Below, one piece after another: positions 1-7,897 of a DNA stretch of 19,104 bases. How positions within the stretch are numbered: the first letter of the stretch is position 1; every line of letters starts with the position of its first letter. Where the stretch lies: assembly GCA_017504735.1 (NCBI GenBank), contig JAFVQP010000104.1:1-19104 (forward strand), written 5' to 3'. Under the pieces are notes generated by a model, which worked only from the letters and a program-made list of their open reading frames with translations, had not been told where the DNA came from and searched no databases. Position numbers and translations under genes: made by a program. The stretch comes from Clostridia bacterium (GTDB lineage Bacteria; Bacillota_A; Clostridia; Christensenellales; Borkfalkiaceae).

Positions 1-101
1 CCGATTTTGGTCATTTCCGCAAGGTTTGCACCCTTACCACCAAGGATTTCACGCATCTTTGCGTTACCTTCGCTGAAGAGATAGCAATACTTTTTAGCCA
101 T
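1..101 (-). CDS. ppdK: Pyruvate, phosphate dikinase, N-terminal fragment
   Basis: Only the first 33 codons are inside the window; the gene runs off the left edge. The visible residues begin MAKKYCYLFSEGNAKMREIL and continue GGKGANLAEM, which is the characteristic start of pyruvate, phosphate dikinase: the K-x-L-F-x-E-G segment followed by the GGKGANLAEM loop of the nucleotide-binding domain. The family interconverts pyruvate, ATP and phosphate with phosphoenolpyruvate, AMP and pyrophosphate in the cytoplasm, and anaerobes often use it in a PPi-linked glycolysis. The ATG at 101 is preceded by a good GGAGGA ribosome binding site (111-116) with a 9-base spacer. The gene has its own promoter at 219-247 and a leader of about 110 nt. 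With malic enzyme at 14551 the window carries two enzymes of the pyruvate/PEP/malate node, but they are not linked as an operon. Confidence 0.93.
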   Translation of the reverse strand, partial: MAKKYCYLFSEGNAKMREILGGKGANLAEMTKI

Positions 102-151
102 AATGTTATATCCTCCAAGTTGATTTTTAACAAATTTTTACCGCAAAAACC

Positions 152-186
152 CACGCGCCCTATCGTTTTACCGATTTTTGGGCGTG
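152..186 (-). promoter_or_regulatory. Hairpin in the ppdK leader, attenuator-like
   Basis: On the transcribed strand CACGCCC (186-180) can pair with GGGCGCGTG (160-152) with one bulged base, and an inner ATCG/CGAT pair closes the loop. The stem is followed by GGTTTTTG, a short U-run, before the ribosome binding site. It lies wholly inside the predicted ppdK leader, so it may act as a weak terminator or attenuator. I see no alternative antiterminator pairing and no recognised riboswitch. Confidence 0.35.
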
Positions 187-218
187 AAAAAAACACAATG
201 GGCTTTTCGCCATATTCC

Positions 219-247
219 ATTGTAATATAATTTAGCAAAAATATCAA
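219..247 (-). promoter_or_regulatory. Sigma-A promoter of ppdK
   Basis: On the minus strand TTGATA (247-242) is followed after exactly 17 bases by TACAAT (224-219). The predicted start of transcription near 212 gives a leader of about 110 nt. The two boxes and the spacing are the same as those of the promoter at 14380-14408. Confidence 0.75.
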
Positions 248-308
248 GCCTTTCTCGCAAGGTTTTTAATATTTTTTCGTAAAAGTAGGCATTTTTTTGC
301 GTTTTCAC

Positions 309-339
309 CAAAAAAAGAAGAAGGAGCGACGCCCCTTCT
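309..339 (-). terminator. Rho-independent terminator after the GH43-like gene
   Basis: On the minus strand AGAAGGGGC (339-331) pairs with GCTCCTTCT (327-319) around a 3-base loop, with one G-T pair, and is followed by a T-rich run (316-309). It starts 8 bases after the stop codon at 347 and separates this operon from the ppdK promoter. A T-run on the other side means it could also stop plus-strand transcripts. Confidence 0.85.
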
Positions 340-346
340 CACTTTT

Positions 347-1381
347 TTAGTCTTTTTTTTCTAATTTTATACATACAATGTAAGTTTTCCCCTCAAACGC
401 ATACGGATTTTTCCCCGTACCGCTCGCACAGAAAATATGTGTGGGTTCACCGTTTTCATCAAACAGCAACGAAGGACGTTCGAGGTTGCATTGCAGGGTT
501 TGCGTTCCGTCTGCCCAGGTCACCTTGCGCGAATACACCTTGGGGTCGTCGCCAATCTCAAAATCCATACAATCGTCGCTTTCCGCATAAAAGCCTGCGC
601 CCCATTCCCCCGTCACGCCAAAACTGCCGTTTTTTACGTCGTCTTTGGTAATCAAGCAGAACTTCTTTTTCTTCTCATTATACCAAAGGAAGGGGTCTTC
701 GATGTGTTTATCCTCGTCCTTAAAATCCAAAATCGGGAAATCGGACAAACGCTTGAACTCACCGTCGGGCTTATCCGCCACGGCAATACCCAGCTTTAAG
801 GGTTTTGCGTAACCGCATCTCGATTTGTAAATCATATACGTTTTCCCATCGGGTAAAATGGTTACGGACGGGTTGGTGGTAACCGTACAATCCCAATACG
901 AGCAATCGCGAGGCTCTAAAATGGGGGTATCGCGACGGACAAATTCCCCATTGATATCATCCGCCACCGCCAAGCCGATGCGCTTTTTATTCCAACACTC
1001 GTCACAGTAATTTTCCTTTACGTTCGGGCTGGTCGGGATATCTCCGCCGTAAGTCGTACCCATATAATAGAGGTAGAATTTCCCGTTGTATTCCTTAATG
1101 CAGGTATTGTGTGTATTGATGCCGTCAAAATACTGTCTGCCACGACGGGGCAATACGACGTTTTTAAACTCGTAAGGTCCTTCGGGGGTATCGGATACGG
1201 AATGGATAATTTCACTGTTAAACAGCCAATTCCAGCCAAAACCATACTCCTCTTTCCATCTTGACGAGAACATATGGTATTTCCCGCCCGATTTGATCAT
1301 CGAGCAATCCCACACGTAATATCCGTCCAGCTCTAACGCCTTAACAGTTTTCCCTGCCTTGTAGCCAAAGTCATTTTTCAT
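347..1381 (-). CDS. GH43-like five-bladed beta-propeller glycoside hydrolase
   Basis: The protein has 344 residues and no signal peptide, so it should act in the cytoplasm on imported glycans or oligosaccharides. It resembles the five-bladed beta-propeller glycosidases around families GH43, GH62 and GH117. Blade-like segments recur, such as KYHMFSSRW (34-42), KFYLYYMGTTYG (101-112) and KTYMIYKSR (180-188). Acidic candidates for catalysis are D25 in WDCS, D164 in YWDCT, E228-D229-P230 in HIEDPF and E301 in LERPS. The exact family and substrate cannot be read from sequence. An upstream in-frame ATG at 1438 exists, but 1381 is chosen because GGGGA lies just before it; with this start the gene overlaps the preceding membrane-protein gene by 11 bp, which suggests coupled translation. 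It is the last gene of its unit, and a terminator follows at 309-339. Confidence 0.75.
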   Translation of the reverse strand: MKNDFGYKAGKTVKALELDGYYVWDCSMIKSGGKYHMFSSRWKEEYGFGWNWLFNSEIIHSVSDTPEGPYEFKNVVLPRRGRQYFDGINTHNTCIKEYNGKFYLYYMGTTYGGDIPTSPNVKENYCDECWNKKRIGLAVADDINGEFVRRDTPILEPRDCSYWDCTVTTNPSVTILPDGKTYMIYKSRCGYAKPLKLGIAVADKPDGEFKRLSDFPILDFKDEDKHIEDPFLWYNEKKKKFCLITKDDVKNGSFGVTGEWGAGFYAESDDCMDFEIGDDPKVYSRKVTWADGTQTLQCNLERPSLLFDENGEPTHIFCASGTGKNPYAFEGKTYIVCIKLEKKD

Positions 1382-2180
1382 CTTTTTTCCCCTTTGCTTT
1401 ATCCTTTGATTTTCCCTGCGGTAACCCCAAAGACTCAATTTCCTTTTCCGTTTCTTCTAAATTGGGCAAAGGCAAAGTTTCTTGCTTGGGATGTAACATT
1501 CTTTCAAACAAATATCCCGCTTCCATCCCCACCGTCAACACCGTCAATACCCCCAAAAGATATGCAATCAAGGTTGCCTCGAACGTACCGAAAATATCGA
1601 TAAAGTAAATGGAATATTCGCCGTAAGGGTCCATACCAAAGAAGCTCTTTTGGAAGAAGTAATTTAAAAAGACGCCAAAACCGATGATGGAATACATAAA
1701 GGCAATCGCACGTATCCACGTTTGGAAGTTTAACTTTACCTGTCTTGTTAAAATGAGGTAAATCCCAAACAGCGACGCCCACATATGGCAAAGCGCTTCC
1801 CCTGTATATAACATCGTAGCTTCCGTATTATAATGATTCAAATACGCTTCTTCGGGGCTGATAAACAGCGCCACGAACATACCTATCCACAAATAGGCAA
1901 TGGCGGAATAAGCGTATCGTTTCGTTTTTTCATTCATAAAACAGGTCAAAGGGATAACGGTGAAAATCATCGGGCTGATATTTTCCAACGTTTCAAAACC
2001 GTCGTTCAGCCAACCACGCTCGTGCATGCCCACGTTCCATACGAAATAGAAAATAGCGTCCACAATCAAAAACATCGCGTTAAAAACACGGATATTCAAG
2101 CTGTCGCGGTAAAGCGCTATCAAGGTCAAACTCACGAGGAAGATGGCGGCTAAAATCCCTAGCACTAGCATCATATCCAT
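1371..2180 (-). CDS. YwaF-like (TIGR02206-type) integral membrane protein
   Basis: This 269-residue protein has about six to seven hydrophobic segments (roughly 4-22, 33-50, 70-80, 90-107, 125-145, 157-176, 195-220) and a basic, Lys-rich cytoplasmic tail after residue 240. Its layout follows the YwaF family: an early helix with I-P-L-T-C in place of the family's L-P-F-H-L-C motif, then a helix pair near an invariant-looking His-x-Trp (CHMWA), then a helix ending near an aromatic NYFF. The membrane half of the ABC fusion protein at 9543-11825 has the same order with the full PLHLC motif, so the two look like distant paralogues. Function is unknown. The start is supported by GAGAGGA upstream. 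The stop codon lies inside the start region of the GH43-like gene, so the two are probably translated together. Confidence 0.65.
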   Translation of the reverse strand: MDMMLVLGILAAIFLVSLTLIALYRDSLNIRVFNAMFLIVDAIFYFVWNVGMHERGWLNDGFETLENISPMIFTVIPLTCFMNEKTKRYAYSAIAYLWIGMFVALFISPEEAYLNHYNTEATMLYTGEALCHMWASLFGIYLILTRQVKLNFQTWIRAIAFMYSIIGFGVFLNYFFQKSFFGMDPYGEYSIYFIDIFGTFEATLIAYLLGVLTVLTVGMEAGYLFERMLHPKQETLPLPNLEETEKEIESLGLPQGKSKDKAKGKKDEK

Positions 2181-2282
2181 ATGCTATCCTCTCCCAAGCA
2201 ACAAAGGGAAGGCGTCATACCTCGCCCCTCGCCCAATTTCTTATTTTCCTGCAAATTTCACTTTGTGAAAGGTACAATTTGC
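2181..2282. other. Short intergenic stretch with a 6-bp hairpin
   Basis: This 102-bp gap separates the leucine-rich-repeat gene from the downstream YwaF-like gene. It contains a perfect hairpin TTTCAC-TTT-GTGAAA at 2256-2270 without a T-run, and a tandem CTCGCCC duplication near 2220-2234. The three-base TTT loop is like the hairpins of the array at 12082-12236. I see no clear promoter, so read-through from the PHP/LRR genes is likely. Confidence 0.4.
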
Positions 2283-3215
2283 TTATTCTTCAGTGCTGTC
2301 TTCTTCCGGCGTTTCCACGGTCAAATACTTCCATTCTACCGTCGCGCCGTTGTTCCATCCTTCCGCAAAGGTTTCAGGAAGCACCGCCGTACCCTCGTCC
2401 GCATACGTGCAAACGTAAATGGTCATCGCCGCATTGTCAAATGCGCCTGCCGCCACGTTTACAAGCGTAGAAGGCAACGTAATTTCCGTCAAAGCCGTGC
2501 AACCTGCAAAGGCATTGCTGTCGATGGTCTTCAAGCCTTCCGAAATGGTTACGCTCGTTAAAGAAGTGCACCCAGCAAAGGCATTTTTGCCCAAGGTTTG
2601 CAATTTTTCAGGCAATACGATGCTTTCCAGGCTCTCACACCCCAAAAATGCGTTGTCACCAAGGGAAACCGCCGTATTGGGCAGTTCGATAGATTGCAAA
2701 GACGTACAGCCTGCAAACGCATTGTCCCCGATGGTTAAAATACCATCCAAAAGGTGAATACGGGTAATCCCCGTGCAATTTTCAAACGCGCCGTCTTCAA
2801 TGGCAAGCACCTTTTTACCATCGTTGTAACCACCGATGTAAACGTCCCCTTGAAGCCCGTCAAATGCGCCCACAATGGTACAATAGTTGCTGTTTTCTAC
2901 GATGTTATACTCGATACCTGCGGTGGTTTCATATTCCCAAACCGCTTCAACGGTTACGTCGCGCGTAACACGGTTGTATGAACCATTCCACTTCAAGAAG
3001 TAATGCCCTTCCTTCGCCGTAGTCGGGGGCATTGCGTTGTGCCCTTGCGTAACCTTTTGTACAAGGTCGCCGCTTAACAGCACCCCACCGTTTAAATCAA
3101 AGGTTACCGTATGCACCTGCTTCCCAGCAAAGAAAATAAGGAGCAGCATTACCGCAATTGCGATAAATTCTATCCCCAAAATTACAAATAATTTGATACG
3201 TTGTTTTGCTTTCAT
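2283..3215 (-). CDS. Membrane-anchored BspA-type leucine-rich-repeat protein with an InlB-like repeat
   Basis: The 310-residue protein starts with a basic segment and one hydrophobic helix (about 8-30), with no cleavage site or lipobox, so it is probably a signal anchor with the rest outside the cell. Residues 35-95 form one InlB/Listeria-Bacteroides-type repeat (VTFDLNGG ... GHYFLKWNG ... VTVEAVW). Residues about 118-270 hold a run of BspA-like (LRR_5) repeats of about 23 residues with the recurring pattern I-x-x-x-A-F-x-G-C-x-x-L, seen in NAFAGCTSL, NAFLGCESL and NAFAGCTAL. The acidic tail (VETPEEDSTEE) ends without an LPXTG motif. Such repeats usually mediate binding of proteins or host surfaces, but the ligand is unknown. 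Its ATG overlaps the stop of the PHP gene as ATGA, with GAGAGGG upstream, so translation is coupled. It shares the InlB-type repeat with the lipoprotein at 4195-7434. Confidence 0.85.
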   Translation of the reverse strand: MKAKQRIKLFVILGIEFIAIAVMLLLIFFAGKQVHTVTFDLNGGVLLSGDLVQKVTQGHNAMPPTTAKEGHYFLKWNGSYNRVTRDVTVEAVWEYETTAGIEYNIVENSNYCTIVGAFDGLQGDVYIGGYNDGKKVLAIEDGAFENCTGITRIHLLDGILTIGDNAFAGCTSLQSIELPNTAVSLGDNAFLGCESLESIVLPEKLQTLGKNAFAGCTSLTSVTISEGLKTIDSNAFAGCTALTEITLPSTLVNVAAGAFDNAAMTIYVCTYADEGTAVLPETFAEGWNNGATVEWKYLTVETPEEDSTEE

Positions 3216-4057
3216 AAGTTCCCTCTCAAATTTTCTGCAAATTCCACCGGTACGCGCAGGTTGCCCTCGCCGCTGCCGATATACGTGCCCTTTCTTCTAT
3301 CTCCGTGAAAATCGCTGCCGCCGCTTTCCTTTATGCCGAATTCCTTGGCGATAGCTTTGGCTTTTTGCACCGTTTCAACGCTATATTTCGCATATTCCGT
3401 TTCCATACCGTCCAAACCGTAAGGCTTTGCTTGGGTCAAGAAACGGCGCACGCCCTCCTCATCCAATTCCTGAAAGGGATGCGCCAAGACGGATACGCAG
3501 CCGATTTTTTTCAAGAATGCAATCGTTTCAAATACGTCCAAACGCCGAGGCTGCGTGTAAAACCCACCCGTTTTGGACAGTAAAGTTTCAAACGCCTCGC
3601 TAATACTCTGCACGTATCCCTTTTCCACCAAAGCGGATGCAAAATGCGCGCGGTTGATGTGTTTTTTAGGGGTACTTGCCTTAATTTCTTCGTAATCAAT
3701 GGCATACCCTGCATTGTTCAAAGCGGAAATGAGCAAGATATTGCTTTCCTCTTTGCGTTTTTTCAGCTCCGCAACAAGGTTTTCGATTGCATCAAAATGT
3801 TCTTCCTTGATAAATAAGCCGACGACGTGGAGTTCGACGTCCTCAAAGTCAGTGGAAAGCTCGACTCCGCCGATTGCCTGGACGTTTTTCCCTTTTGCCG
3901 CTTCAAAAAAATACGGCAACCCCGCCACGGTATTGTGGTCGGTAAGGGCGATGGCGGATAAACCGACTTTTTCCGCTTCGTCGATGATTTGGGCAGGCGT
4001 CCACGTACCGTCCGAATAAATGGAATGTGTGTGTAAATCGCAACAATTTTTCATCAT
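3212..4057 (-). CDS. PHP-domain metal-dependent phosphoesterase (RNase AM / nucleoside bisphosphatase type)
   Basis: The 281-residue protein has the whole PHP metal-site signature: DLHTHSIYSDGT (7-18; H9, H11, D16), TDHNT (39-43), E66 in GGVELS, H77 in ELHVVGL, H138 in RAHFA, H193 in LAHPF, and D249 with H251 in GGSDFHG. This arrangement matches the COG0613 group, which includes 5'-3' exoribonuclease RNase AM (YciV) and 3',5'-nucleoside bisphosphate phosphatases. It is cytoplasmic. The metals are known from the family; the substrate is inferred only from the group. The ATG at 4057 has no Shine-Dalgarno sequence. It sits only 9 bases beyond a consensus -10 box, so the mRNA is probably leaderless or nearly so; ATG at 4054 is a second possible start. 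The stop overlaps the start of the LRR gene by 4 bp. Confidence 0.9.
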   Translation of the reverse strand: MMKNCCDLHTHSIYSDGTWTPAQIIDEAEKVGLSAIALTDHNTVAGLPYFFEAAKGKNVQAIGGVELSTDFEDVELHVVGLFIKEEHFDAIENLVAELKKRKEESNILLISALNNAGYAIDYEEIKASTPKKHINRAHFASALVEKGYVQSISEAFETLLSKTGGFYTQPRRLDVFETIAFLKKIGCVSVLAHPFQELDEEGVRRFLTQAKPYGLDGMETEYAKYSVETVQKAKAIAKEFGIKESGGSDFHGDRRKGTYIGSGEGNLRVPVEFAENLRGNL

Positions 4058-4066
4058 AATAATTAT

Positions 4067-4095
4067 ATTATACTATAATGTATGCACTTTTGCAA
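4067..4095 (-). promoter_or_regulatory. Sigma-A promoter of the PHP gene, leaderless geometry
   Basis: On the minus strand TTGCAA (4095-4090) is followed after 17 bases by a perfect TATAAT (4072-4067). Only 9 bases separate the -10 box from the ATG at 4057, so transcription should start at or within a few bases of the start codon. A second, overlapping TATAAT lies at 4067-4062 but is 22 bases from the -35 box. Confidence 0.8.
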
Positions 4096-4145
4096 GAATT
4101 TTTAGGATTTTTTTTTGTGAAAAGAAAGTGAATTTATCCCACGAT

Positions 4146-4172
4146 AAAAAACGGAGGGCAAAATTGCCCTCC
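4146..4172 (-). terminator. Rho-independent terminator after the lipoprotein gene
   Basis: Arms GGAGGGCAA and TTGCCCTCC (4153-4161 and 4164-4172) form a perfect stem. On the minus strand it is followed by a short G and six T (4151-4146). It lies 23 bases after the stop at 4195 and ends the exporter/lipoprotein operon before the PHP promoter. Confidence 0.92.
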
Positions 4173-4194
4173 ATCCTTATTACGTTTTATTTAA

Positions 4195-7100
4195 TTATGC
4201 ATTGCGGATTTCAACGTAGCCTTCCAAGTATGCGATACCCGAAATTGCACCTGCTGCGCCAAACTTCGCATAATTATTTGCTACAGTGGGAACAATAGTC
4301 TGCAACTGTGCATATTCTTCAGCGGAAATCGTACCAGCTTGTGCTTTCATAAGCAAAGGACCAGCCGCCAAAACGTCGTAAGAGCCGAAGTTTACATTAA
4401 TCGTACCCTTACCCACGTTATCTTTGCCAGCAAGCCAATCTTCTGGATCGCCCGTTTGTTTCATCAAAATCATGAAGTTAACAAGCTGCGATTCGCCTTC
4501 TTTCTTGATAACCGTTCTGGACATACTGCAAAGACCTGCTGCACCCTGCACCGCGCCTTCAACCTGCGTCTTGATGCTGTTAACCGCCGATACTGCGCCG
4601 TATGCCTGGAACCAGGATTCCGTACCGATTACCCAGTTGCTGATTTCCGTATCGTTCAAAAGCGTAAGTTCGCAGTCTACGTTTTCTGCGCTGGGCTTCG
4701 CGTCAAAGTGAATTGCCGCACCGTTGGACGCGCCGATAAAGCAGCTGTCAAGCGTTACGGATGCGAAACCGTAAACATAGATGTTGTTCGACCAGTTGTT
4801 GGAGAAGTTACAATCGGTTGCAACGATGTTGCTGTTGTGCGTATAGCCGCCACCCTGTGCTGCCATAATCTGAGATGCGTATGCATTGACTGCAAACGAA
4901 CCCTGTCTAGCCGTTACATTGTTGAGTGCAACCGTACCGCTGCCTACCTGAACGCCGATACATGCACCTGCGTTCAACAATACGTCTTTTCCATTAATCT
5001 TATAACCTGCCGTTGCAAACGATTCGGTTGCAACGTTACCAATAATGTTCAGGTTTTCCATCGTCATCGTATCGTAGCAAACCGTGTCTCTCTTACCGAA
5101 CAGGAAGATAGAGAACTGTACGTCCATCAATACGTACGCACCGCCGTTGTCAATGAAACTTCTATCGCTGTTGGGATCGCGGTTATCGATGAAAGGAATA
5201 TTTTTACCGTTCACGTCAAAGTAGTTACCGTTGATCTTCAAGTTGCCGCTAAGACGTTCGTAAACGCCCGTACCGCCATTTACGTCCGAACCGTTCAAAG
5301 GAGCCGTTACCGTCATCTGACCGCTGGTGAACGTGCTGATTTGCGATGCATCCAACTCCGCCTTAATGTTACGCAATACGTTAATTTCGCTTACGCTTGT
5401 ATCTGCATACGCTTTCTTCATGTCTGCGTTGTTATATACGTTAACACCGTTGTTAAGAGTTACGGTATAAGTAACCGTATGCGTATTGTCAATTGCATAT
5501 CTAGGTTCAACCGTTACGGTAACCGTTTTGCCTACCAAGCTTGCGTCAAAATTGATTGCGCCGCCATTTACAGTATATTTCGTCGTAGGCACGGTTTCAC
5601 CTTCACAGCTTACCTTGATTTCTACGTTTGCTTTTTCAATCGTCAGCGCGCCGCTGTTGATTTCTACGTCGGGTACAAAGTTATTGATACCAACCTTCAT
5701 CGCTTCATTCTTGGAAAGGTCTTCCGAGTTATAAGCCACTTTCTTATTCCACGTATCGGTGAGGTTTCTTACGTAATCGCCATTAGAAACGCCCCAAGCC
5801 AACGCATAATCGTCGCCCGCCGTGAAAGATTTTACATATTCAACAGCCTTAACCGTTCTAGCTTCGCCGTTTACCAACAAAGTAAACGAACCTGCTGCAT
5901 TTACCATCAAGAATTGATCGGATACCGTTGCGCCCGTACCATCTACAACCAACGTCGTGCCTTCTGCAAATTCGTACGTTGCGCCTACAAGATATACAAA
6001 CGTCCAAGCATCGTCAATCGTTGCTCTTTCTTTAAAGTAGAGTTTTTCTTGGTTTTCTTCCCACGTGGAAGCACCTGCTTTTGCCGTCCACTTTTCTTCA
6101 ATGGTGATGCCTTCAAGATAAGCGTAAGGTGCGTTCAAGTCGATGATTTCGCCATTGTAGTAGTAACCATTGAAATCATACGATTCACGTACTGCCTGTA
6201 CGGGAACAAGGCTGGTCAAAGGCTGACCGTAAGTAGCCGTCACAGCAATGGGTTTCATTGCCTTTAATGCGTTATCCCATACCGAGAAGATTACCGTGTA
6301 GGTATTTGCCGTGTATTTTGCATACAACTTAACGTCCGTCGTGATTTTGCCTTCCGCAACAAATTCCGTCGTACATGCTGCATCCGTGTACCACTTGTTA
6401 TCGGTCGTGTAACCGTCTTTTGCAGGTACGTTAGGAAGACGGATTGCCGTCATATCAGCATCGTATTCGGTTACGATACGAAGGTCGCTCAATTCCGTAG
6501 CGCCGTCGTAGAACCAAACGAACTTACCTTCGCCGTCCCAAACTGCGTCAACCGCAATATCTTCCGTCCAGGTATAGGTACCCGTTGCAGGGAAGTCTTT
6601 ACCGTTCATCGTGAATTTTACAAATTCAAAGTTTTCAAGTTCGGGCGCAACGAGCGTATAGGTTTCACCATATACAACGGAAGGATTTGCATACCCTGCC
6701 TGCGCGCCGTTTACCGTAATGGTAAACGTCTTGGGCGAATATTGTGCATACAGCGTAACGTCTTGCTTAATCGCCGTCTTGAAATCGAACTTTTCACCGC
6801 CTTCAGCCGCAGTAAACCAACCGTCAAAGTTGTAACCTGCTTTTTCAGCAGCCTGCTCCGCAACAGTCGAACCGTAATCTACCGATACTTCCGTTTCCGT
6901 TTCACCTACGAACTTTACGGTATGTTTATTGATTTGATATTTTGCAGTGATAGCAATACTTGCGCTGGAAGGATATTTACCCGAAAGAGGGAATTCCTGT
7001 TCATCGCCGTTTGCGTCTACATAGGTATAACCAACAAAGGTATACCCTTCTTTGACGGGTGCATCAATGGTGTAATCTTCACCAGGGACAACTTCCACCG

Positions 7101-7434
7101 CTTTGTTAGAGATTGTACCGCCGTCCGTGTTGATAACGATATATACCGTCGAAATGCTGAACTTTGCATACAGCGTAATACCTTGGTTAATTGCACCTTC
7201 TGCGTAAGGAACGGTCAACGCCTCATCCGTGTACCAACCGATGAAGGTGTACCCCTCTTTCGTAGGAGCGGTGGGCAAGGATATCTGCGTATCCATCTCA
7301 TACTCCTGCACGCGGTAAACTTCACCATCAACCATGTACGTTACTTCCATTTTCGTGGAAAGACATCCCACGAAGAAGCAACAGCCCATTACAGCACCCA
7401 GCACTGCTAACAACGCTTTTTTCAATGCTTTCAT
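4195..7434 (-). CDS. Large surface lipoprotein with InlB-type repeats and a probable beta-helix domain
   Basis: The 1079-residue protein begins with a lipoprotein signal peptide (basic MKALKK, hydrophobic core, then FVGC with the lipid-bearing Cys most likely at 24). About six InlB/Listeria-Bacteroides-type repeats follow, at roughly 30-92, 98-166, 172-233, 236-300, 303-376 and 378-450. The clearest are GYTFIGWYTDEALT...ITLYAKF and YNFDGWFTA...VTLYAQY. A middle part (about 455-670) has Ig-like beta character. Residues about 680-960 carry short beta-strand and Asn/Gly-rich turn units (for example NNVTARQGSF, TLDSCFIG) like a right-handed parallel beta-helix of the pectate-lyase type. No catalytic motif is evident. 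It has a good AAGGAG ribosome binding site, lies 28 bp after the Ig-like gene and is the last gene of the exporter operon. It may be the exported substrate or the outside partner of that ABC system; this is inference from position. Confidence 0.85.
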   Translation of the reverse strand: MKALKKALLAVLGAVMGCCFFVGCLSTKMEVTYMVDGEVYRVQEYEMDTQISLPTAPTKEGYTFIGWYTDEALTVPYAEGAINQGITLYAKFSISTVYIVINTDGGTISNKAVEVVPGEDYTIDAPVKEGYTFVGYTYVDANGDEQEFPLSGKYPSSASIAITAKYQINKHTVKFVGETETEVSVDYGSTVAEQAAEKAGYNFDGWFTAAEGGEKFDFKTAIKQDVTLYAQYSPKTFTITVNGAQAGYANPSVVYGETYTLVAPELENFEFVKFTMNGKDFPATGTYTWTEDIAVDAVWDGEGKFVWFYDGATELSDLRIVTEYDADMTAIRLPNVPAKDGYTTDNKWYTDAACTTEFVAEGKITTDVKLYAKYTANTYTVIFSVWDNALKAMKPIAVTATYGQPLTSLVPVQAVRESYDFNGYYYNGEIIDLNAPYAYLEGITIEEKWTAKAGASTWEENQEKLYFKERATIDDAWTFVYLVGATYEFAEGTTLVVDGTGATVSDQFLMVNAAGSFTLLVNGEARTVKAVEYVKSFTAGDDYALAWGVSNGDYVRNLTDTWNKKVAYNSEDLSKNEAMKVGINNFVPDVEINSGALTIEKANVEIKVSCEGETVPTTKYTVNGGAINFDASLVGKTVTVTVEPRYAIDNTHTVTYTVTLNNGVNVYNNADMKKAYADTSVSEINVLRNIKAELDASQISTFTSGQMTVTAPLNGSDVNGGTGVYERLSGNLKINGNYFDVNGKNIPFIDNRDPNSDRSFIDNGGAYVLMDVQFSIFLFGKRDTVCYDTMTMENLNIIGNVATESFATAGYKINGKDVLLNAGACIGVQVGSGTVALNNVTARQGSFAVNAYASQIMAAQGGGYTHNSNIVATDCNFSNNWSNNIYVYGFASVTLDSCFIGASNGAAIHFDAKPSAENVDCELTLLNDTEISNWVIGTESWFQAYGAVSAVNSIKTQVEGAVQGAAGLCSMSRTVIKKEGESQLVNFMILMKQTGDPEDWLAGKDNVGKGTINVNFGSYDVLAAGPLLMKAQAGTISAEEYAQLQTIVPTVANNYAKFGAAGAISGIAYLEGYVEIRNA

Positions 7435-7462
7435 CTGTTTTCTCCTTATTTTTTATTCTTTT

Positions 7463-7885
7463 TTATTCCACAATTCCGCCGCCACGCTTCGGAATTAAGG
7501 TTATCGAGTCCATTGCACCGCTGCCGTCTTTTGCCTGCACGGTGATTTTTACGTCCGTCTTTTCCGTAAAGGTTACCAAGCCCGTTGCAGGGTTCACCTT
7601 TACCACATCGGGCTTACTGGACGTGAACAACACCTCTTTATTCGAGGTCTTATCCGTTTCCATTACCCAAGTAAGCTGATAATCTAACGTATCGGTATCG
7701 ACCGTAATCATCACGCCGTCTTCTATCTTTTGCCCTTTCTTTTCCCCTTCAGAATAGGTGAAATAGATTTCTTTACAAAGGATTTCCGTACGCGACGCCT
7801 CAATTGCGTGCCCGAATACACTGACAATAACGACCGCTAAGATACATTCGAGAATGACGATTAGAAATACTATTTTTTTATTCAT
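7463..7885 (-). CDS. Small membrane-anchored Ig-like (Big_2-type) protein
   Basis: The 140-residue protein has one N-terminal hydrophobic helix (about 5-25) and then an extracytoplasmic part. Residues about 85-130 follow the bacterial Ig-like group 2 pattern: VLFTSSKPDVVKVNPATGLV then FTEKTDVKITVQAKD, i.e. S-S-x-P-x-V-x-x-V-x-x-x-T-G-x-V and a final beta-strand with T-V-x-A-x-D. The C-terminus is a short Gly-rich tail (RGGGIVE). AGGGGG lies before the ATG. It is only 12 bp after the ABC membrane protein and 28 bp before the giant lipoprotein, so it is in the middle of the exporter operon and could be an accessory subunit that links the transporter to the surface protein. The function is not known. 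Confidence 0.75.
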   Translation of the reverse strand: MNKKIVFLIVILECILAVVIVSVFGHAIEASRTEILCKEIYFTYSEGEKKGQKIEDGVMITVDTDTLDYQLTWVMETDKTSNKEVLFTSSKPDVVKVNPATGLVTFTEKTDVKITVQAKDGSGAMDSITLIPKRGGGIVE

Positions 7886-7897
7886 ACCATCCCCCTC

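Noticed and set aside
11..247. A 78-codon frame on the minus strand at the left edge
   Set aside because: It overlaps the ppdK start in another frame and spans the ppdK promoter and leader.
4339..6267. A 642-codon open frame on the plus strand
   Set aside because: It lies wholly opposite the lipoprotein gene, has no ribosome binding site or family resemblance, and its open length follows from the codon pattern of the opposite strand.
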